A stretch of DNA of 33,430 nucleotides from Deltaproteobacteria bacterium (lineage in GTDB: Bacteria > Desulfobacterota > Binatia > UTPRO1), in assembly GCA_029262315.1 (NCBI GenBank), contig JAJCZP010000085.1:1-33430 (forward strand), in the 5' to 3' direction. Position 1 is the first letter of the stretch; every line of letters begins with the position of its first letter. Below, in pieces: positions 1 to 6,396 of the stretch. A program made the translations under genes and the position numbers. The notes below the pieces were generated by a model, which was given only the letters and a program-made list of their open reading frames with translations, was not told where the DNA came from and searched no databases.

Positions 1-2
1 CA

Positions 3-134
3 CGTCTCAATACCGCGGTAGATGCGATCCAGGAACGTTTCGGAGACGCCGCGCTCCGTCGTGGGCAGGCGACGGTCGAGCGTGCTGGGCTGTCGCTGCA
101 AGTGAAGCGCGGCGACGAGGAAACGACCCCATGA
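3..134 (+). CDS. C-terminal end of a probable Y-family DNA polymerase (DinB-like), partial
   Basis: A reading frame open from the left edge of the window ends with TGA at 132-134 and gives 43 residues. It contains the segment LNTAVDAIQERFGDAALRRG. This resembles the extreme C-terminus of DinB-type polymerases, in which a helix of the form 'hD.hreRFG..a..rg' follows the little-finger domain. DNA polymerase IV performs error-prone translesion synthesis. Only the last fragment is present, so no catalytic residue can be seen and the call rests on this short motif. The stop lies 25 nt before the next gene on the same strand, so the two may be cotranscribed. Another protein ending in a similar helix cannot be excluded. 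Confidence 0.5.
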   Translation, partial: RLNTAVDAIQERFGDAALRRGQATVERAGLSLQVKRGDEETTP

Positions 135-159
135 GCAGAGACGAAGGGAAGGCCCCACC

Positions 160-1143
160 ATGCGTGATTCACTGACCCGAAGAGCGTTTCTGCGAGGCGT
201 GGGAGCCGTCGCGGCGACGAGCGTGATCGCAGGGCGACTGACTCCCGGAGAGGCCCGGGCCACGACCCCGCGCGGCCCGGGGAGCGTGCGCTTCGGCGTG
301 CAGACGCCTCCGCAGCATACGAGCTACGCGGAGATCGAGCGCGTGTGGCGCGACGCCGACGAGCTCGACCTCGACTCGGCGTTCGTCTTCGATCACTTCA
401 TGCCGATCTTCTCGGATCCGGACGGCGCCTGCTTCGAGGGGTGGATGGTGCTCGCGGCGCTGGCGGCGCAGACGAAGCGTATTCGCGTCGGTGTGCTGGT
501 GACGGGCAATACCTATCGCAACCCGACGTTGCTGGCGAAGATGGCCGCGACGGTCGATCACGTCAGCAATGGGCGCCTGATTCTCGGTATGGGCGCGGGG
601 TGGTTCGAGCGCGAGCACACTGCCTACGATGTGCCGTTCTACGGGCCCGGTGAGCGCGCGCGCCGGTTGGTGGAATCCGTGACGATCGTGAAGCGGCTGT
701 TCACGCAAGAACGGACGACTTTTGACGGGAAGTACTACAGCGTGCAGGATGCGCCCTTCGAGCCGAAGCCGATTCAGCGGCCGCATCCGCCGATTCTCAT
801 CGGGGGGATGGGGCCGAAGGTGATTCAGCCGCTGGCCGCGCGGGATGCCGATATCTGGCACTTCTTCGTACGCGGGGGAGACGCCGCGGAAGCGGGTCGT
901 CTCTGCGCCGCCTTCGACGACATCTGCCGGACGGTCGGGCGAGACCCGGCGGCGGTCGAGCGGTCGACGTCGCTCAGTAGTACGGCATTCAGCGCTATGG
1001 GGGTGCCGAAGACACGCGAGTACCTCCGTGCCCTCGTCGATGCCGGTGTTCAGCACTTCATTCTGTCGCTGTATCCGCCCTACGATCGCGACGTCCTGCG
1101 ACGTTTTGCCGAGGAAATCGTTCCGGCATTTCGCAGCGTGTAG
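160..1143 (+). CDS. Tat-exported LLM-class (luciferase-like, F420-type) oxidoreductase
   Basis: The 327-residue protein belongs to the luciferase-like monooxygenase superfamily, a TIM-barrel fold that uses FMN or coenzyme F420. Visible family features are FGVQTPP near residue 45, the DSAFVFDHF strand-helix, the NGRLILGMGAGWFEREH segment and the KPIQRPHPPILIGGMG segment. The N-terminus is a twin-arginine signal: TRRAFLRG at residues 6-13 followed by a hydrophobic, Ala-rich stretch. The folded, cofactor-loaded enzyme is therefore predicted to be exported. The ATG at 160 follows a purine-rich GAAGGGAAGG stretch. Substrate and the choice of F420 or FMN cannot be read from sequence; family members without a signal peptide are cytoplasmic. 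The next gene appears to have its own promoter. Confidence 0.9.
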   Translation: MRDSLTRRAFLRGVGAVAATSVIAGRLTPGEARATTPRGPGSVRFGVQTPPQHTSYAEIERVWRDADELDLDSAFVFDHFMPIFSDPDGACFEGWMVLAALAAQTKRIRVGVLVTGNTYRNPTLLAKMAATVDHVSNGRLILGMGAGWFEREHTAYDVPFYGPGERARRLVESVTIVKRLFTQERTTFDGKYYSVQDAPFEPKPIQRPHPPILIGGMGPKVIQPLAARDADIWHFFVRGGDAAEAGRLCAAFDDICRTVGRDPAAVERSTSLSSTAFSAMGVPKTREYLRALVDAGVQHFILSLYPPYDRDVLRRFAEEIVPAFRSV

Positions 1144-1193
1144 CAAGTCGCGTAGCGGGTACGAGGTTCTTGGGCCTTTCCGGAGAAAGCGGG

Positions 1194-1226
1194 TTGACCC
1201 TCCGGTGTGCGATTGCATACACCGGA
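1194..1226 (+). promoter_or_regulatory. Candidate sigma-70 promoter with an overlapping palindromic operator
   Basis: TTGACC at 1194-1199 is a near-consensus -35 box. After 17 nt comes ATACAC at 1217-1222, a weak -10 box preceded by an extended TGC. The inverted repeat TCCGGTGT (1201-1208) and ACACCGGA (1219-1226) covers the spacer and the -10 box, the usual place for a repressor site. The secreted-protein start at 1263 lies about 35 nt downstream of the expected transcription start. This is a sequence-only prediction. Confidence 0.4.
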
Positions 1227-1262
1227 AGCACTCTTGTTCGTTCACTCCTAGGGGGAGACTCA

Positions 1263-2114
1263 ATGCGGATCGTATTCACCATGGCGGTTGCCGCCGTCCT
1301 GTCCATCGCTGCATTCACCGCGCAGGCGGATCACGTCGAGCTCGAGAAGAAAGACCTCAAGTGCCAGACCGCGATCGGTATCGAGACGCGTCGCTTCGTC
1401 GACCTGCGCCACGAGGCGCAGGTGCTCTGCCAGAACGCGGGTGACGGATGCAATACCGAGCGTCGTGATCGCGCCATCGCGCGCGCCGGCGATCGACTCG
1501 CAACCGTGTTGGGACGGAAGTGTGGAGGCGTCGACCTTGGCGCGTTGCATTTTCCGGGCAAGTGCGACGATGCAGACGGCGCTCCGTTCTCGGTCGACAA
1601 TCTGGTGGCCTGCATCACCGAGTCGCAGGAACGTGGTATCGACGCGATCCTCGCCGTGGTCGGAGGCTCCGCTGATCGGGGGCATCCACGACGCTGTCTG
1701 CGGAACATCCGGCGCCAAGCGCAGACGTTCACCGAGCGGAAGCTGCGTGCCCGGACCCGCTGCCTCGACCTGCAGGTGAAGGGCAAGATCGCGCCGTTTC
1801 CCGAGGTCGATTGCCGGGGCGACGTGCCGACGGGACACCGCAAGACCGACAGGCTCATCAACAAAGCGACGGCGCGGTTGTTCGATGTGTTGCGCCGCCG
1901 CTGCGGCCAGGTCGATCTCGAGGCCCTCGGGTTTCCGGGCGCGTGTCCGGCCGGTGCCGGCACGTTCGCGCTCGCGGACCTACAGGACTGCGTCCTGACG
2001 GTGAGCTGTGAAGCGGTTGACGACTTGATCGGTGCTGGTTTTCCAGCCCCGACGCCAACCCCGACTGCGACCGGAACCCCGACGCCGGTCCCGACGCCCA
2101 CCGGACCCGTATGA
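1263..2114 (+). CDS. Secreted Cys-rich protein with internal duplication and Thr/Pro tail
   Basis: The 283-residue product has a clear Sec signal peptide, with cleavage predicted after AQA at residue 22. I do not recognise the family. The mature part consists of two homologous halves, about residues 34-131 and 145-258. Both halves contain CGxVDLxALxFPGxC (C87-C101 and C214-C228), followed by a further Cys at 117 and 243. Before this, each half has a helix rich in Arg bounded by Cys. The conserved cysteines suggest disulfides and an extracytoplasmic location. The C-terminus (about 262-282) is a run of Pro-Thr repeats, of the kind seen as linkers or glycosylated tails in secreted proteins. The ATG at 1263 was preferred to an upstream TTG because it follows GGGGGAG and starts the signal peptide. 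No enzymatic motif is visible. Confidence 0.8.
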   Translation: MRIVFTMAVAAVLSIAAFTAQADHVELEKKDLKCQTAIGIETRRFVDLRHEAQVLCQNAGDGCNTERRDRAIARAGDRLATVLGRKCGGVDLGALHFPGKCDDADGAPFSVDNLVACITESQERGIDAILAVVGGSADRGHPRRCLRNIRRQAQTFTERKLRARTRCLDLQVKGKIAPFPEVDCRGDVPTGHRKTDRLINKATARLFDVLRRRCGQVDLEALGFPGACPAGAGTFALADLQDCVLTVSCEAVDDLIGAGFPAPTPTPTATGTPTPVPTPTGPV

Positions 2115-2121
2115 GAACGCC

Positions 2122-2171
2122 GACCCGAGACTTGCGTTTCGCCACATCGTGGCCGACGTAAGTCTCGGGTC
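2122..2171 (+). terminator. Long hairpin after the secreted Cys-rich gene
   Basis: The arms GACCCGAGACTTGCG (2122-2136) and CGTAAGTCTCGGGTC (2157-2171) pair over 15 bp with one G-T wobble. A second small stem, GCCAC/GTGGC (2141-2145 with 2149-2153), sits in the loop. The structure starts 7 nt after the stop codon at 2112-2114. There is no strong T-tract, so termination may be imperfect. Confidence 0.6.
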
Positions 2172-2227
2172 GCTTGTCTGACCCCGCATCGCGTAGGCGC
2201 CGAGCGCTCGCAGCGCGCGCCTCCCAC

Positions 2228-2294
2228 CACTCGCGCCGCGGGTGCTTTCCACTCGCGCCGCGGGTGCTTTCCACCGACCGCGCCGCGTGTTCTC
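2228..2294. repeat. 22-bp tandem repeat, 2 perfect copies plus one degenerate
   Basis: The unit CACTCGCGCCGCGGGTGCTTTC occurs exactly at 2228-2249 and 2250-2271. A diverged third copy starts at 2272. It lies between the convergent secreted-protein gene and the L,D-transpeptidase gene, just beyond the latter's stop codon. No function is evident; it may be a slippage-prone spacer. Confidence 0.7.
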
Positions 2295-3357
2295 AGCGCG
2301 AGACCGTAGCGTCGGCTGCCGGCGTGCGCGTAATGTCGATGGGCATGCCTAGGCGTGACTGTACGGCCGCTTTCAAGCGCTCGCGGTCGATACTGTTGGA
2401 CAGGCCGGCGAGCGCGACCTCGGAAAACGCATGTGCTTCGAGGTCGTCGTACCGCTGATAGATGTCCCGGTGGACCTCGACGTAGATACGGTCGTCGGCA
2501 CGCCCGAGCTTGACGGGCTGGTAGACGAACTCGCCGGACGTGCCGCGATCCACCAGTGTGTAGAGAAAGGCGACGTCTTCCGGATAGAGGCGGACGCATC
2601 CATGCGTGGTCAGCCGGCCGACCGTCCAGGGGTCGTTCGTGCCGTGGATCAGGTAAGTGTCGAGCGAGAGTCGGATGCGGTGTTTGCCGAGCGGATTGTC
2701 CGGTCCCGGGGGTACGACCCGACGTGGATGCTGCATCTTTCGGTAGATCGAGTCCGGGACGACCCAGGTCGGGTTGGTGTCCTTCGAGGTTACGGTGAAG
2801 GGCTCGATGGGCGTCTGCCAGAGCGAGTCTCCAGCGCCGATCGGCCAGGTGAGCACCGGAACCTCCTGTCCCGGCGATGTGATGTCCGGGAACATGAAGA
2901 GGCGGAGTTCGGCGACGTTGAAGAGGAGACCGCGGCGTGTCCCCTTCGGCAAGATCCAGCGCGTCGGGACGACGATCTCGGTTCCGACTTTCGGTTCCCA
3001 CTCGTCGATGCGCGGGTTGGCGTCTCTGAGCGCGCGGAAGCCGATGCCCATGTCGCGCGATATCGTGAGCAGGTCTTCACCCGCCGATACCTCGTGGAGC
3101 TGCGTCAGCCCGGCGAGATCGGGGAGCTCGTGGCTCGCTCGGATGCGGGTCATGAAGCTACCGATTTTCGCGGCTGGGGCGGCGCTGTCGACCAACTCGC
3201 GAGGAGTCAGGAGGGGCAGTCCCTCCTCGGTGGGTGTGCCAGCTGCGGCGCCTACGGCGGTGAGCACCTCCGCGTGACGTTGCTGATCGATGGGCGCGAC
3301 GCAGGCGGCGAGCAGCCCGCACGCGACGAGCGTCATGAGCGTGATTCGAAGGTTCAT
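2293..3357 (-). CDS. L,D-transpeptidase lipoprotein with LysM-like domain (YkuD family)
   Basis: The 354-residue protein is predicted to be a lipoprotein. The signal peptide ends in lipobox L16-A17-A18-C19. A LysM-like region (about 88-130) contains VSAGEDLLTISRDMGI and a VGTEIVVP end, expected to bind peptidoglycan. The YkuD catalytic domain follows, with IHGTND and then TTHGCVRL. Cys254 is the predicted nucleophile and His252 its neighbour. Such enzymes make 3-3 peptidoglycan cross-links or attach lipoproteins to peptidoglycan. The ATG at 3357 overlaps the TGA of the upstream methyltransferase (ATGA, 3354-3357), indicating translational coupling. It was chosen over an upstream in-frame start because the signal peptide begins there. 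The last residues lie next to the 22-bp repeats. Confidence 0.9.
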   Translation of the reverse strand: MNLRITLMTLVACGLLAACVAPIDQQRHAEVLTAVGAAAGTPTEEGLPLLTPRELVDSAAPAAKIGSFMTRIRASHELPDLAGLTQLHEVSAGEDLLTISRDMGIGFRALRDANPRIDEWEPKVGTEIVVPTRWILPKGTRRGLLFNVAELRLFMFPDITSPGQEVPVLTWPIGAGDSLWQTPIEPFTVTSKDTNPTWVVPDSIYRKMQHPRRVVPPGPDNPLGKHRIRLSLDTYLIHGTNDPWTVGRLTTHGCVRLYPEDVAFLYTLVDRGTSGEFVYQPVKLGRADDRIYVEVHRDIYQRYDDLEAHAFSEVALAGLSNSIDRERLKAAVQSRLGMPIDITRTPAADATVSR

Positions 3358-4382
3358 GGTTTTCGTGCCACGACGACTTTGGAGACGAAGTGGGGTTCGA
3401 CGGCCTCGATCTCGAAGCCGCACTCACCGAGCATTTCCGCGAGATCGTCCTCGACGTACTCCCGGTAGAATGGCTCGTGGAAGTTCCGCGCGAATCGACC
3501 GAGGAAGAAGGCCAGCGGCCCGCTCTCGGCAAGCTGGGCTGAGTCCGCAATGACGAGTAGCCCGCCTGGCTCGAGGACGCGGTACGCTTCGGCAAGGACC
3601 TGGCGGCGCACGGTGCGGGGGAGCTCGTGGAAGAGGAAGACGCTGGTAGCGATCGTGAAATAGCCGTCGCGGAAGGGCATGTTCTCCGCGTTCTCCGCGA
3701 TCAGGGACACGTCGGAGACGTCGTCGAGGACGTTCCGCGCCTCGTGCAGATAGTACGGGCTGATGTCCAACCCCGTGAGCGGCAGATTCGGATGGGCGGT
3801 GGCGATCTGGGCGAGCGAACGACCGGTGCCGCACCCGATGTCGAGCAGCCGGGCCGTTCCTGTCTTCCGAACCGCGAGCTCACGCGAGATCGGGGGAATG
3901 ATCTGCCGGCGCATTACGTCCGCCGTGCCCGCGAACAGCAGCTCGACGGAGACGTCGTAGATCTCCGCCGACCGCCGGCTCAAGTAGCCGTCGGTCTGCC
4001 AGTGGAAGTTCCGACGGTAGTATGCCGGGTAGCGTTCCGGCCGGGCTTCGGTCGGGAGATCGCGATGGTCACGAGCCGAGATGCGCTTGATGACGGACGG
4101 GAGATCGCTCAGCAGTTTCGGGAGTGCCCACGCGTACCGTCCGAAGGGGATCTGGAAGAGCAACTCTCGTGGGTAGAGTCCGACCTCGACATTGGCAAGG
4201 TCGCGTTCGAGCAGTGTGGCGTATCGCTCCTGGAGCGCGTGGGCGGCCTCGGCCGCGGGCGCCTCGTCCGAGGCGCTCAGGGCAGAGACCAGCCGTCGCA
4301 GGCGCGCGATCGGGAACATGATCGACCACTGCTGCGCGTGGTAGGCGGTGCGCCAGAACGACGTTGGGAGGTCGGCTTCCAC
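3354..4382 (-). CDS. SAM-dependent class I methyltransferase
   Basis: The C-terminal half carries a Rossmann methyltransferase domain: motif I LLDIGCGTGRS, then LTGLDISPYY (acidic residue binding the SAM ribose), the acidic AENMPFRDGYF segment, and YRVLEPGGLLVIADS after it. The N-terminal 150 residues are mostly helical and have no domain I recognise. The substrate is unknown. The gene overlaps the L,D-transpeptidase by 4 bp, so an envelope-related substrate is possible but unproven. The start is uncertain. The GTG at 4382 (342 residues) is preferred because an upstream TTG at 4547 would add an Arg/Pro-rich, repeat-encoded extension over the 26-bp repeats at 4440-4506. Neither start has a good Shine-Dalgarno site. 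Confidence 0.85.
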   Translation of the reverse strand: MEADLPTSFWRTAYHAQQWSIMFPIARLRRLVSALSASDEAPAAEAAHALQERYATLLERDLANVEVGLYPRELLFQIPFGRYAWALPKLLSDLPSVIKRISARDHRDLPTEARPERYPAYYRRNFHWQTDGYLSRRSAEIYDVSVELLFAGTADVMRRQIIPPISRELAVRKTGTARLLDIGCGTGRSLAQIATAHPNLPLTGLDISPYYLHEARNVLDDVSDVSLIAENAENMPFRDGYFTIATSVFLFHELPRTVRRQVLAEAYRVLEPGGLLVIADSAQLAESGPLAFFLGRFARNFHEPFYREYVEDDLAEMLGECGFEIEAVEPHFVSKVVVARKP

Positions 4383-4439
4383 GTAGGTAGGGTACCCGAG
4401 CTGTGCTACCGCGCAAACCGTGCTTCGTCGCGCGCGCCT

Positions 4440-4506
4440 GTGGCCGAACGCAGTGTCGGCCGGTGGTGGCCGAACGCGGCGCCGGCCGGTGGTGGCCGAC
4501 GCCGCG
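4440..4506. repeat. 26-bp tandem repeat, two copies plus a partial third
   Basis: Copies start with GTGGCCGAACGC and end with CGGCCGGTG at 4440-4465 and 4466-4491. A partial copy follows at 4492-4506. The first two differ at a few central positions. The array lies between the OmpA-type lipoprotein gene and the methyltransferase gene, both on the minus strand. It is probably intergenic, but it would be coding if the methyltransferase began at the TTG at 4547. Confidence 0.65.
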
Positions 4507-4553
4507 TCTCGCGCCGCGTTCCCCGCTCTAGGGGGGCGATGCGGCAATCCCGA

Positions 4554-5291
4554 CTAGACGGAGGGTTGAATAACGAGGACGGGCGCCACGGAGGCGCGAC
4601 CGGCCTCTGCCTGGAGGCCGCTGTCGGGCTGCACGTATACCTCGACCCGCCGGTTCCGTGCCCGGCCCTCTGCCGTTTCGTTCGTTGCCACCGGGTTGCC
4701 CTCGCCCGCACCTCGTGTGCGGATACGAGACGGGTTCACGCCCGCGTTGATGAGCGTGTTGGCGACGGCCTCCGCGCGCTGCTCGGAGAGGCGCTGGTTG
4801 AACTCCGCGCTGCCGACAGCGTCGGTGTTGCCGACGACCATCACGTCGGTGCGTTGGTTCCGGTTCAGGCTCTGCCCGACGCGCATGATGCGATCCTTCT
4901 GACCGGGGTAGATGGTGGAACTTCCGGTGTCGAAGAGTGTATCGCTGTCGAGCGTCATCAGAATCGAGTCTTCGTTTCGGGTCACTCGATCGTTGGTCGC
5001 TTGCTGGTTGACCACAATTGCGTCGAGCTCGCGCTGTTGCCGATCCATGTACGAGCCGATCAGCCCACCCGACAGCGCGCCCACACCGGCCCCGATGCCG
5101 GCACCGATCGCGGCTCCCTTGCCGCCGCCTGCCAGCGCGCCGAGTCCGGCGCCGGCCGCCGCGCCGGCGAGCGCACCGTAGCCAACGCCCTTAGTGGTGT
5201 TGGGATTCTCTTGCATGGCGGCGCAGCTCGCTAGCGAGAGAAAGGTCACGCTGATTACGATCGTGATGGCCCTATTCTTCCAGGTTTGCAT
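4554..5291 (-). CDS. OmpA-family peptidoglycan-binding lipoprotein with glycine zipper
   Basis: The 245-residue product has a signal peptide with lipobox L20-A21-S22-C23. A long glycine-zipper segment (about 37-85, repeated GALAGAAAGAG-type motifs) can insert in or associate with membranes. After a helical stretch comes an OmpA-C domain (about 130-235) with VVGNTDAVGSAEFNQRLSEQ and RARNRRVEVYV. The conserved Asp and Arg of that domain bind diaminopimelate in peptidoglycan. The protein likely ties outer membrane and cell wall together. The ATG at 5291 has a strong AAGGAG Shine-Dalgarno site 8 nt upstream and starts the signal peptide, so upstream in-frame starts are rejected. A C-terminal tail of about 15 residues follows the domain. 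Confidence 0.92.
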   Translation of the reverse strand: MQTWKNRAITIVISVTFLSLASCAAMQENPNTTKGVGYGALAGAAAGAGLGALAGGGKGAAIGAGIGAGVGALSGGLIGSYMDRQQRELDAIVVNQQATNDRVTRNEDSILMTLDSDTLFDTGSSTIYPGQKDRIMRVGQSLNRNQRTDVMVVGNTDAVGSAEFNQRLSEQRAEAVANTLINAGVNPSRIRTRGAGEGNPVATNETAEGRARNRRVEVYVQPDSGLQAEAGRASVAPVLVIQPSV

Positions 5292-5380
5292 GCTCAACTC
5301 CTTGTCGTTTCGATGAATGCCGCCGGCTCGCGCCCGCGGACACCAGACATTATCGTGCGTCATCCAATCCGCAAACCAAC

Positions 5381-5403
5381 CCGTGCCACCCTGGGGGGCA
5401 CGG
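5381..5403 (-). terminator. Rho-independent-like terminator after the glycine-zipper lipoprotein gene
   Basis: Read on the minus strand, CCGTGCC pairs with GGCACGG (5397-5403 and 5381-5387) around a 9-nt loop. It is followed by the T/G-rich GTTGGTTTG. The hairpin begins 3 nt beyond the stop codon at 5406-5408 and separates this gene from the OmpA-type gene. Confidence 0.6.
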
Positions 5404-5405
5404 GG

Positions 5406-5825
5406 TCATTCCCAGCCGATGACGCGGTAGCCGCGCTCGGCGAGACAGATGTTGACCGCGTTCTTGTAGGTGCCACTCGGTTCCGGTGCGCTGAAGAGCG
5501 AACTCACCAGCCCGGCTGCCGCACCGCCCGCTGCCCCCGAGGCGGCCCCGCGGCCGGCGTTACCCCAGATCGCACCACCAGCGGCGCCGGCGGCGGCCCC
5601 GACGGCGCCGCCAGTCACGGTCCGCTTTGCGGTATCGCCGGTTGCGCGGGACTGCACGAGCCCGTCCGCGACGTGTTTGCACTCCTCGATGTCGCGGCGG
5701 GCTACGGCGTGCCCCACCTCGTTCAGCTTTGGGTTTGGATACAGGACTGGCCGGCGTGTGGCGCACCCGGATACGGCGATGAGCGCCGCCCCGACTATCG
5801 ACATTTTCCAGACCAGAGTTCCCAT
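5406..5825 (-). CDS. Small glycine-zipper lipoprotein
   Basis: The 139-residue protein has a lipoprotein signal ending V18-S19-G20-C21. The centre (about 68-105) is a glycine zipper of the Rick_17kDa or SlyB-like kind, with repeated GGAVGAAAGAAGGA-type motifs. Two further cysteines (in EECKH and NICLAE) could form a disulfide. Such proteins usually sit in the outer membrane and help maintain the envelope; no enzymatic role is expected. The start could be the ATG at 5825 or an in-frame ATG at residue 8; neither has a strong ribosome site. It is separated from the OmpA-type gene by a terminator, so the two similar zipper proteins are probably transcribed separately. Confidence 0.85.
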   Translation of the reverse strand: MGTLVWKMSIVGAALIAVSGCATRRPVLYPNPKLNEVGHAVARRDIEECKHVADGLVQSRATGDTAKRTVTGGAVGAAAGAAGGAIWGNAGRGAASGAAGGAAAGLVSSLFSAPEPSGTYKNAVNICLAERGYRVIGWE

Positions 5826-5879
5826 ACCGGCTATTCTTTCATGTCCTCTCGCTTCGAGAAGTTCTGCAATTGCAAGGTC

Positions 5880-6317
5880 TTACGCTGCTTGCAGCTCGCT
5901 CGTGCAGTGCGCGCACCGCGAAGCCTTGATCGGTACCGAAGACAAACACTGGGGGCAGTCTTTGGTTGTGGGGTCGGCAGGGGCCTCTTCCTTTTGCAGG
6001 CTGTTCATCGCACGCACGACCATGAAGATCGCGAAGGCCACGATCAGGAAATCCAGCGTCGTGCCCAGAAACACGCCGTAGTTGATGGTGGCTGCGCCCG
6101 CCTCTTTGGCGAGTGCGAGTGTGGCGAATTCCCCCTCGCCGAGATTGACGAAGAGATTCGAGAAGTCGACCCCTCCCAGCGCGAGGCCGATTGGTGGCAT
6201 CAGCACGTCGGCGACGAACGACGAGATGATCTTTCCGAACGCACCGCCGATGACGATACCGACGGCCATGTCGACGACGTTCCCCCGCATTGCGAACTCT
6301 TTGAATTCTTTCAGCAT
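5880..6317 (-). CDS. mscL: Large-conductance mechanosensitive channel with zinc-ribbon tail
   Basis: The first 108 residues are a typical MscL: N-terminal amphipathic helix ([13 protein letters not shown]), TM1 with the glycine-rich pore [16 protein letters not shown], a periplasmic loop, and TM2 [18 protein letters not shown]. MscL opens under extreme membrane tension and releases solutes during osmotic downshock. The usual C-terminal helix is followed by a Cys4 zinc ribbon (C121, C124, C135, C138; spacing CxxC-10-CxxC), which Escherichia coli MscL lacks. The ATG follows a perfect AAGGAGGT ribosome site. It lies 79 nt downstream of the acyl-CoA ligase on the same strand but has its own strong translation signal. 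Confidence 0.97.
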   Translation of the reverse strand: MLKEFKEFAMRGNVVDMAVGIVIGGAFGKIISSFVADVLMPPIGLALGGVDFSNLFVNLGEGEFATLALAKEAGAATINYGVFLGTTLDFLIVAFAIFMVVRAMNSLQKEEAPADPTTKDCPQCLSSVPIKASRCAHCTSELQAA

Positions 6318-6396
6318 AGCGTACCTCCTTGTAGTTCCCGGAGTGGCCCCGGGGTGTAGGCGTTGGCAGTTGTACAGGCGCAGTATCGTGGCACGA

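Noticed and set aside
1331-3001. Long minus-strand open frame (556 residues) crossing the secreted-protein gene and transpeptidase region
   Set aside because: Arg/Pro/Ser-rich, no domain, antisense to the secreted duplicated protein; an artefact of high GC content.
3627-5234. Plus-strand 535-residue open frame
   Set aside because: Antisense to the methyltransferase and OmpA-type genes, which have clear motifs; the composition is Arg/Gly/Val-rich with no signature.
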